A DNA stretch of 64,000 nucleotides from Adiantum capillus-veneris (Eukaryota > Streptophyta > Polypodiopsida > Polypodiales > Pteridaceae). The stretch lies in NCBI GenBank assembly GCA_014529385.2, contig CM043947.1, positions 100,489,811 to 100,553,810 of the forward strand. Direction: 5' to 3'. Below, one piece after another: positions 54,225-64,000 of the stretch (the stretch's first letter is position 1; every line of letters starts with the position of its first letter). The notes beneath the pieces were generated by a model. That model did not search any database and was not told where the DNA came from. It saw only the letters and a program-made list of their open reading frames with translations. The translations under genes were made by a program, and so were the position numbers.

Positions 54225-54959
54225 CCCCCGCTCAAATAAGGGTCCCTAACTGTGGATGAAAAAACCCTTGGGGGATCAAGGGAAAAACCCACAGCTCTAT
54301 ATACACCCACCGTTATATTATAAAAATCATTGAATGTACAAATGTTCATGAGGAGCTACATCACTCCTTTTACAATGAATATTTTATGAGGAGCTACATC
54401 ACTCCTTTTACAATGAATTTTTTATGAGGAGTTACATTACTCCTATCCTATCAAATACAATAATGAATACAAAGGTTTAATAAAGAAGTGTAAAGGCTAA
54501 CGATTAGCTTATAATCAGAAGTGTCTCCGTGAATCTGTTGTGTAGCTTGTCATCAATATGGCATCACCAAACATGTCTTCATAAATCTTTTATTGTCACC
54601 AAGTTTGTCTTCATGAAATCAATTCTTTGATCAATCCTACATAGATCATAGAGTCAGAAAACATAGTCATGAAAATTATTAGCATCGTTAGTGAAATAAT
54701 TACATTCACAATTCCATAAGAGATGGTTCACGACGCCACTCTTTGACAACATATATACGCACGACAACATATAAGTATGAACATAAAAGTACAAGATGCG
54801 TGATTACGTGATGTAAATGACATGTGTATATACTATATAAAATGATATTTATCAACGTACTGATATCAATGAGTCTCATCAAAGTATTAACAAAATATCA
54901 TCATTCTATCAATAAAAATGAATAAATCATCATGGTATCAACGAGAAGCATCATAGAAT

Positions 54960-55300
54960 AATCATTGTATCAACAAAACAACGTCATGGTATCACCGAGA
55001 ATAACCATTGTATCAACGAAACAACATCATGATATCACCGAGAATAATCATTGTACCAACGAAACAACATCATGCTATCATCGAGAATAACCATGGTATC
55101 AAAAAAAGAACATCATGGTATCAATGAAACAACATCATGGTATCACTGAAAATAACCATGGTATCAACGAAACAACATTATGGTATCACCGAGAATAACC
55201 ATGGTATCAACAAAATAACATCATGGTATCACCGAGAATAACCATAGAATCAATGAAATATTATCATGGCATCACCAGGAATAATCATGGTATCAACGAA
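54960..55300. repeat. 43-base minisatellite
   Basis: Seven or so units of the type ATCATGGTATCACCGAGAAT plus AACCATGGTATCAACGAAAC between about 54960 and 55260, with looser copies on both sides (54850-55420). Confidence 0.85.
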
Positions 55301-55559
55301 AATCACCATGACCAAAGTACTAACAAAACATCATCATGGTACCATCAAAATCACTATGGTATCAACGAGAGATTATCAATAAAACGATGTAAACTATATC
55401 TCTAGAAGAATAATTATACGAGAATCACTATGGTATCAACGAGAGATTATTAATAAAACGATGTAAATTATATCTGTAGAAGAATAATTATACGAGAATC
55501 AATAATTTGGACGATCATCAACGGCTCGAGTGAATCGGAACGATATGTAACTGACTTCT

Positions 55560-56660
55560 GCAGCAACAGAGTTACGTCACTAACAAATATATGGTTGATG
55601 AAGAGAAAATATAATTGAGAAGTTTTTAATTATGAGAAAAATCAAAAGCAAAAAGTAAAATTTGTTTTTCAAACATATTCGCAGAATGAGAACGATAACC
55701 CAAAATCGCTACAGAATTTAGAGAAAGTTTCTTCTGTAAAGTTGTACACCACATCGATTCCAATGGCTCAAGCGAATAGTATCTGCAAAATCATTTTCAA
55801 TTAGCAGAAAAATCAAAACACAAAAAACGAAAGTTGCTTTTCAGGCAAGTACGTAGTCCGCAAACGATAACTCAAAATCAGTGCAGAATTTGAAAAAACT
55901 TTCTTCTGCAAAGCTATAGACAACATCGATTTTAGTGCCTCCGCGATCTGTTCCTGCAAAATCATTCTCAATTAGGAGAAAAATCAAAAACAAAAAACGA
56001 AAGTTGATTTTCAGACATGTACGCAGTCCGCCAACGATAACTCAAAATGGGTGCAAAATTTAGAAAAATTTTCTTCTGCAAAGTTTTAGACCACATTGAT
56101 TCCAGTGTTTCGAGCGGATAGTTTCTGGAAAATCGTCTTCAATGAAGAGAAAAATTAAAAACAAAAAGTAGTACGCAAATAATAACTCAAAATCGGTGCA
56201 GAATTTGAAAAAACTTTGTTCTGCAAAGTTGTAGACCACATCGATTTTGCTGCCTCTTTGGCATAGTTTCTGCAAAAACGTTTTTAATCAGGAAAAAAAT
56301 CAAAAATAAAAAGCCAAATTGCTTTTGAGACATGTACGCAGTCCGCGAACGATAACTCAAATCGATGCAGAATTTGAAAAAACTTTCTTCTGCAAAGTTG
56401 TAGACCACATTGATTTCGGTGCTTTGCGAGGGTAGTTTCTACAAAATCGTTTTTAATCTAAGAAAATATCAAAAACAGAAAACGAAATTGCTTTTCAGGC
56501 ATGTACGCAGTCTGTGAACGATAACTCAAAATCGGTGCAGAATTTGAAAAAACTTTCTTGTGCAAAGTTGTAGACAACATCGTTTCCGATGCCTCTCATG
56601 AGTAGTTTTTGCAAAATCGTTTTCAATCAGTAGAAAAATCGAAAACAAAAATATCCTGCT
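55560..56660. repeat. 170-base tandem array
   Basis: Six imperfect units recognised by ACGATAACTCAAAATCGGTG at about 55692, 55865, 56033, 56165, 56349 and 56518, each followed by CAGAATTTGAAAAAACTTTC and a TGTAGACCACATCGATT-type block. One unit is about 30 bases short. No ORF conserved between units. Confidence 0.85.
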
Positions 56661-56669
56661 CTGATATCA

Positions 56670-56670
56670 T

Positions 56671-56721
<51 letters not shown>

Positions 56722-56838
56722 AGAATAGAAACCCAAAGTGTGTAGAGTACACACATGAGATGATGTATATATAGAGGGGACCTGGGTGCCATATATAGAG
56801 AAGCCATATATTGAGTAGCTTCACATATAAGCTCAACA
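56670..56838 (-). repeat. LTR of the copia-like element (5')
   Basis: TGTTGAGAGAG...AAGCTCAACA on the plus strand, TG...CA ends, primer-site-like sequence adjoining at 56657-56669. Confidence 0.75.
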
Positions 56839-57740
56839 TGATATTTTTGATACACAATACTAATCATGGTTTCGATAAGTATGGTTTGCAGATTCTTATC
56901 TTTGCAATTGAGGAAAATTGTTTTCTAGCGGAGAGGTATGTCATGAAATTAATATTTTGGTATTTACTGCAACTAACAAGTGGAAAAGGCTTAACCGACT
57001 TAGGCCTGTGCGCATGGATAAATATTTTATGTGCATTTTATTATTCAAGTGCTCTTTTATGAGCTTTTACTATTTATGACCGACTGGCCAGTTTGTACTC
57101 ACTTTGACCGTTCAAGAAATCTATAAAGTAAATACGTGCAAGAGAAAAATGGTCACTCTTGTACAAGAGGAGATTGCACCCAATGCTCGTGTCTTACTTC
57201 TCTCCTCTCTTCCCTTCTCTCTCGTCGTGCCGATGTAGCACTTCGCTCTAGGAGGTGTACGTGCACGTGCTCTGTGTGTGTGTGTGCGTGTGTGTGTGTG
57301 TGTGCTCGCATGCAGTTTCGATCATGTGCTATGCAATTTGTCAGGTATGCAAATTTGTCGTTTTATGTTTTGTATTGTGTTATTTTGAGTATTTTGCAGG
57401 GCCACTGCATTCTCCGTTTGTAGCATCTTGAGGGTTTCATACAGCAATCTACAATCATCCCCTGTTCTACCCATCCTTTTAGGTCATACTATTCTCTTGG
57501 TGAGATGTATGGTGCCTTTGGGTGTGTTTAACCACCTAGTATGGGAGCACACTTGATGGTTGTACCAGTCTTTCTTCTAATATAAGTGGCTACCCATAGT
57601 GATTTGAAGGAACTATTCTTGGGTTCATTCTCCTTGTAACAAATATGTTACAATAGTATATGGATTTTTTAATAACCTTTGTAAAGCATGTGATCTATAG
57701 CATACTAGATCAATGTAAAATAAAATACTATACTCCTAAG

Positions 57741-57775
<35 letters not shown>

Positions 57776-58197
57776 CCCTTTTTTGTCTAAGGCCTATACC
57801 TCTCCGTCAGAACTCCTAAACCACCTTCCTAGCTCCTACATTCTCTCATGTTGAGCTTCAAGCAGATAAAGCATCCGCTTCCAACATGCACGGACTTGGG
57901 TACTCCTAGGTGCTTCACCTTTCAACTCAGCTCGCACCCTCAGCCACTCCTCGCCCCTGCATGCCGTTTACTTTCTCCTATGCGGCGCAGAGAGTGAAAG
58001 AGAGAGCCATATGCAAACAAATATTTGACTCAAATCCAAAAGTTTCACGAAAAGTACCTTACCTAAAGAATCTCAAAAAGATTCTATTTAAATATCAATT
58101 TTCAAAAATCGTGGGTATATAGTACATTATTTTCTATAGGGAGGGTAAGAACCACCTTCAACTTGCCGCTCTTTCCTTCATACAATTAGTTTCAAGT

Positions 58198-58231
<34 letters not shown>

Positions 58232-58532
58232 GTAATTACATGTTTAGCTTACTAAAAAATGATGAACTTTAAGCACATATTCAGAAAAAAGATAAATGGG
58301 TATATACAACGATATGGCCTTCATGTGTGTGAGCCCACTCTATGTTACATGTTTAGCTTACTCAAAAATGATTAACTTTCAGGCCATCTATAAAAGAAAG
58401 ATAAATGGGTGTATACAATGTAATGATATGGCCCTCATGCATGTGATCAATGTGATCAGCCCACTCTATGTTGCACACAATAGCTTATGGTAGCAAATAA
58501 ATAGTGATTTCATCTCTTTAGTTAAGAATGAA
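56839..58532. other. Intergenic region downstream of the protease gene
   Basis: No gene recognised. Holds microsatellites (TG near 57273-57303, CT 57743-57771, GA 58200-58227) and an imperfect tandem duplication of about 105-125 bases (58237-58343 and 58344-58469) starting TACATGTTTAGCTTACT and ending GCCCACTCTATGT. Confidence 0.6.
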
Positions 58533-60115
<1,583 letters not shown>

Positions 60116-60699
60116 CCTGGTCTAATTCAGCAATGGCTTTATGATCTCACGTACAGATTCTTAGGCTGTGATCACGCTCCATAATTACCCGCTCAACCTC
60201 GAGTCGGCCTAGCTGGATGTAAGAGAAGCCAATTTGTCTGTATAAAATTTTCCGACACAATTATGTAGCACTTAAACTTATCACGTGAAAAATATGGCTT
60301 CTATAATGTCCATGATTCTCGATATGAAAGTAAAAAAAGTGAGTCACTGGTTGTCGCTAAGAAATGATTCTGATTTTAATAAAAAAAAATCTTTGAAAAG
60401 TTGCGTTGTAAGCTATATGGAGCTAGTAGGTGCCACAAACCTTAAGAAAGAATAATTGTATGATATTGAATCCAAAAGCCCATAAAATTAGCTACCCTTA
60501 GATTGTTGAGAGGAAACTAAAAAAATTGTCTAATAATATAAGAATCTTTAGTTATTTACTATGGTCTTTTATTACGTTTTGTAGAGAGAAAGTTCAAACT
60601 CACTTAGAGAAGGAAGAGAAAGAAAGGTCAGGGAATTATTTATTATTTAAATTATGTTCGCGATTATTTTCGCTATTATTATCGTGTTTATTTTCGTTA
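60116..60699. other. Region upstream of the protease gene
   Basis: Would hold the promoter. No clear TATA box in usual position on the minus strand; no gene or element recognised. AT-rich. Confidence 0.5.
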
Positions 60700-61030
60700 A
60701 TTATCATTTTGTGATTGATGAGGTTTAAGTTTTAGGTTCCGGTTAGGTTTAGTTTATGCTAATGTTAAGTTAGAGTATATATAGGTTATATGTTAAGTTA
60801 TAAGTTACGTTATATGTTAAATTATGTTAGGTTAGATTAGTTTATAAGACGTTAATTATGTTAGGTTAGGTTTAAATTATTAATTTATAAGTTAAGCTAT
60901 AGATTATAGGATAGGTTAGTTAGATTATAGGTCAGGTGTAAGCAACAAGTTAAAGTTATAGGTTGTACATAAAAAAGTTAGGCTAGGTTGTATGTTAAGT
61001 TAACTCATGTTTAGGTTATAGATGGACGTT
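60700..61030. repeat. Degenerate TTAGGTTA-type repeats
   Basis: Irregular GTTAGGTTA/GTTATAGGTTA tracts. They recall the plant telomere repeat TTTAGGG but are not that sequence. Similar tracts occur in C1 (33715-33860). Confidence 0.7.
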
Positions 61031-61079
61031 GTGTTCGGATAGTTAGAACTTATGTAGTTTTATATTAATTTAAACACTT

Positions 61080-61740
61080 ATCGATAAAACATCCAAACAC
61101 GGTCATCTACGAGTCCCTAAATCATAACTCTCTAACCCTATTAGCAGACTAAAATGGTCAAGCGTTACACTAATTGGATTTGGAGCGACCAAATCAAAAG
61201 TTATCAAACCTAAGCGGATTTACATAGCTTATCCTAACGCTCCAAATATAGTAATATATTAGAAGCCAAAACAAAAGTCGCTAATCTAAAGCCGATAACC
61301 CTTAGCAGCTATCCCTAAGCAGACTAAATGGCTTAACAATACCCTAATATGTTTTAGAGTGCTTTACCTTAGCAACTTTACATACTGTGTCCTAACCATC
61401 CGAACGCGGTGCGCCATCTATTAACGGCCAAACGAGAATCCATAGAACCCTAAGCGGCTAGTCCTAAGCAGATTGAAATGGAAAAATGCTACACTAATCG
61501 AGTTTGGAGCGGCCAAACCTAGGAAACTTTACATAGCGCACTTTAACACTCCAAAATACGGCCATCTATTAGCGGCTAAACCAACACTAGTCCTAAGACG
61601 CTAACCCTAGGTGGCTAGCCCTAAGCGGATTGAAATGGCTAATTGCTACCTAATCCAACTTGGCAACCTAACCTAATCAGCTTTACACACCATACCATAA
61701 GTTATAACTGTCCGAACACAACGTCCATCTATTAGTGGCC
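61080..61740. repeat. Tandem array of about 160-170-base units (type 1)
   Basis: Four diverged units, each with GAAATGGcTAA-type, TTTGGAGCGGCCAAACCTA-type and CATCTATTAGCGGCCAAAC-type blocks, near 61151, 61326, 61471 and 61632. Non-coding. Confidence 0.75.
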
Positions 61741-61744
61741 AAAC

Positions 61745-62340
61745 GAAGATGACTTGTGTACTTTTAAAAATGCAAACGATTTGGTTAGGTTAGGTTATAG
61801 GTTAGGTTTAGGTTATAGGTTAGGTTATATTATAGGTTAGGTTAGAGCTACCGACAAATAGTAGAAAAAGTGCAAACGGACTTCGAAGATGATTCGTGTA
61901 CTTCAAAAAACGCAAATGGACTTCGGTTAGGTTAGCTTATACGCTAGATTTAGGTTATAGGTTATGTTATGTTAGGTTAGGTTTAGGTTATAGGTTAGGT
62001 GAGATTATAGGTTAGGTTAGAGCTAGTGGCAAATGAATAGTAGAAAAAATACAAACGGGCTTCGAAGATGACTCGTGTATTTATAAAAATTCAAATGGAC
62101 TTCGGTTAGGTTAGGTTTAAGTTATAGGTTCAGTTACATTAGGTTAAGTTAGGTTTAGGTTATAAGTTATATTAGATTATAAGTTAGAGCTAGCGGCAAA
62201 TAGTACAAAAAATATAAACGGACTTCAAGAATGACTCATGTACTTCAAAAAGCGCAAAAGGACTTTGGTTAGGTTTTGTTATAGGTGAAGTTATAGGTTA
62301 GGTTTAATTTGGTTATAGGTAAGGTTATAGTTTAGGTTAG
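61745..62340. repeat. Tandem array of about 165-base units (type 2)
   Basis: Four units, each GATTCGTGTACTTCAAAAA, ATGGACTTCGGTTAGGTTAG, repeated TTAGGTTATAGG, then AGAGCTAGCGGCAAATAGTA. Units begin near 61753, 61890, 62070 and 62233. The last block recurs at the start of the copia LTR. Confidence 0.8.
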
Positions 62341-62374
62341 GTGCACACAAACTTCAAAAACACTAATATATAGT

Positions 62375-62452
62375 CATTGACCCTATGGTCCTAATCTCCG
62401 TGTATCTCTAGACCGAGGTGTACGGGGATCGGACATGGCTAGAGAATGTGAA
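62375..62452 (+). promoter_or_regulatory. Leader segment shared with CACTA C1/C2
   Basis: About 78 bases, roughly 80 percent identical by eye to C1 34705-34782, with the core CTCTAGACCGAGGTGTACGG and GGACATGGCTAGAGAATGTG. Immediately precedes the copia LTR. Confidence 0.6.
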
Positions 62453-62454
62453 AC

Positions 62455-62660
62455 TGTTAGAGCTTGAGCTAGCAGCAAATAGGTTAAAAAATGCAATCGG
62501 ACTTCCAAAGTGCACACTGTTGGAGCTATATATGGCTCACTCTACTGAACTTGGTCTTACCTATATATTTGTATCTTGTCCTCAATATGAATCAGTCTTT
62601 GGGAGCGTATATGGTGTGTCTCTTGTCTCGTCTCTCTCTGTTTCTCTCTACATCTCAACA
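62455..62660 (+). repeat. Copia 5' LTR
   Basis: TGTTAGAGC...CATCTCAACA, 206 bases, TATATATGG near 62528, then the primer site. The left boundary is provisional because the first 55 bases resemble the neighbouring tandem array. Confidence 0.6.
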
Positions 62661-62672
62661 TGGTATCAGAGC
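62661..62672 (+). other. Copia primer-binding site
   Basis: TGGTATCAGAGC directly after the LTR, complementary to the 3' end of initiator tRNA-Met as in most plant copia elements. Confidence 0.9.
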
Positions 62673-63429
62673 GGTAACGATCACGCGCCGATTCAATTCA
62701 TGGTGACACAACAGTATGTGTATGCGATTTGCATGTAAGATTCAAAACTGCTACAAATTTTATTTTTGAGCGTTGATTCCTGTTAACTGTGGTTGTTTTG
62801 TGTTAAGAAGAATATGATTAGTGTTTTATGTGGCGTTTATTTCTAATCAATCTAATCGTTGATTACGTTTTCTTGTTGATGACACCCTGAACTTCAACTC
62901 AATTTTTCTTGCTGTTCTGCTCAAAATTTGGAGAAACAAGAAAAGTGCTATGGAGTGTAGTGTAATGGCACTTTTCATCTAGAACTTGTTCGTCTCCTCG
63001 AGCTCTTCGATTTGAGTTCTAGGTTTGCGTCGATCGGAGTTCGCAGCAGAAAGTTATGTTGGTTTTACTGCAATTGAGCTTGACGCAGCTTTCTTCGTCC
63101 TACTTCTTCGTGAAGCGTCTGCGATCGTTTTTCTTATTTTGACGTTAACCTTTTCGAGAAGATTTAGCTTTTTTCTATTCGTATTGTGGCCGTCAATCTT
63201 GCGTCTCATGCCACTCTATTTTGAGGACTCATTTATTATTAACATCTCCTTTACCCTGCCTTTTTTGGGTGACGTCTCTTACATCTTTGGACGTTCCTTG
63301 AGCATCCTTCTTACGTTTATCGTTGACAGAACGCAGTACTCATATCTCTCTCATTCTCAATTGCGTCCTTCACCATATATGGTGTACAGATTCTGCGATC
63401 TTATCTTAGATGTCTTCTCGCAGCAAGAT

Positions 63430-64000
63430 ATGGCTATGAATATTCTCGTCAACGGCTTTCCTTCTGGCCAGCGTTCTGTTCCTCCTTTCCAAGGTCAAGG
63501 ATTTCCAGGCTGGAAAGCAAAGATGTTGTTAATTCTAGAAGGCGATGAACTCTCCGATGTTGTTCTTGGAAATCGTGTTTGTCCGCCTCAGCCTGTTGAT
63601 ACGGATAATGATAACGTGCTTATCACTGAAGGACCTATATTTGAAGATTGGAATGTTGCCTATACGGATTGGCAACGACGTGATAAAGTAGCTCGTCACT
63701 ATATTCTTTCTGGTCTTACTGATTTCCTTTTGCTTGATATGTATGAACTGCCTACTTCCCACGATGTATGGAAGTACCTTATTGCAAACTTTCAAAAGAA
63801 ATATGTGACAGAAATACTTTATTTGAGAGGGTTGCTTAACAAGTTACAATATGAAGTTAGTACTGCCATGACGGGACATATTGAATCTTTCAAATCTATT
63901 ATTAATCAACTTGCTGCTGCCGGTGATCCTGTTCCACAAAAGCAACTGATTACACTTCTCCTTGATACGGTGAAGGACTCTTCTTATGATAACATTGTTA
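63430..64000 (+). CDS. Copia gag (partial)
   Basis: Open from ATG 63430 (MAMNILVNGFPSG) to the window end, 190 codons; an in-frame ATG also lies at 63379. Features of the plant copia gag (UBN2-type) domain: GFPGWKAKMLLILEGDEL, a W--RD-VARHYILSGLTD region, HDVWKYLIANFQKKYVTEIL, LRGLLNKLQYEVS and MTGHIESFKSIINQL. No lesion within the visible part, so the element may be young. Zinc knuckle and pol would follow beyond 64000. Confidence 0.85.
   Translation, partial: MAMNILVNGFPSGQRSVPPFQGQGFPGWKAKMLLILEGDELSDVVLGNRVCPPQPVDTDNDNVLITEGPIFEDWNVAYTDWQRRDKVARHYILSGLTDFLLLDMYELPTSHDVWKYLIANFQKKYVTEILYLRGLLNKLQYEVSTAMTGHIESFKSIINQLAAAGDPVPQKQLITLLLDTVKDSSYDNIV

Larger units (their letters stand above)
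54067..56838 (-). mobile_element. Short non-coding copia-like LTR element with internal minisatellites
   Basis: Minus orientation. LTRs 56670-56838 (169 bases) and 54067-54224 (about 158). On the minus strand the 5' LTR ends CTCTCAACA and is followed by TGATATCAGAGCAGG, a slightly changed initiator-Met primer site (TGGTATCAGAGC). The 3' LTR is preceded by a GAGCGGGGG purine tract. The 2.4-kb interior has no gag or pol. Short LTRs and the primer site fit a non-autonomous copia derivative. The outer base of the left LTR is lost. Confidence 0.7.
62455..64000 (+). mobile_element. Ty1/copia retrotransposon, 5' part, runs past the window end
   Basis: Plus orientation: LTR 62455-62660, primer site 62661-62672 (TGGTATCAGAGC), leader of about 750 bases with no called gene, and gag from 63430. 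The partner LTR is outside the window. Confidence 0.8.

Noticed and set aside
54960-55300. TGGTATCA inside the 43-base minisatellite as repeated primer sites
   Set aside because: It is on the plus strand while the element's own primer site reads on the minus strand, and the following bases do not match TGGTATCAGAGC.
60700-62340. Interstitial plant telomere repeat
   Set aside because: No runs of TTTAGGG; only degenerate TTAGGTTA-like tracts.

Overview
The window looks like nuclear DNA of a land plant, and almost all of it is nested transposable elements. Evidence: Ty3/gypsy elements that carry a second, plant Tat/Ogre-type RNase H; plant-type CACTA (En/Spm) transposons with TNP2, DUF4218, DUF4216 and TNPA-like parts; a classic plant tRNA-Asp-type primer site (TGGCGCCGTTGCCGGGG); a captured fragment of a heavy-metal-associated isoprenylated plant protein (HIPP) gene; and one intron-containing papain-like cysteine protease gene. 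A fern or another seed-free plant with a large genome is my guess; no single feature proves it.

Layout. 1-14745: CACTA copy A, split by a minus-strand Tat-like gypsy element (E1, 1728-13507); E1's 5' LTR is itself split by a 1.3-kb inverted-repeat element (11432-12751). 15565-26770: CACTA copy B of the same family, split by a second, better preserved Tat-like element (E2, 17511-26173). 27730-32807: a truncated LTR of the E3 family and an abutting non-coding LTR element (E4). 32808-37664: a complete CACTA element of a second family (C1) with terminal repeats, a TTT target duplication and the HIPP fragment. 37738-49201: E3, a minus-strand element with gag and protease but no reverse transcriptase, whose leader holds six copies of a CGATCGCGATCG palindrome. 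49202-50381: unidentified coding-like fragments. 50382-53537: C2, an inverted and truncated sister of C1. 54067-56838: a short non-coding copia-like element full of minisatellites. 58533-60115: the cysteine protease gene (minus strand, four exons, 436 residues), the only intact cellular gene I see. 60700-62340: tandem arrays. 62455-64000: start of a plus-strand Ty1/copia element (LTR, initiator-Met primer site, gag) that runs off the window.

How the parts relate. E2 is nearly intact (one amber codon near the end of integrase); E1 is decayed (two ambers, two frameshifts, a changed reverse-transcriptase catalytic box). E3, E4 and the copia-like element lack polymerases and would need enzymes from relatives. 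Both Tat-like elements share a small ORF upstream of gag that begins on an overlapping stop-start (TGATG in E1, TAATG in E2). That ORF, the E3 palindrome array and the CACTA-borne HIPP fragment are the observations most worth following up.
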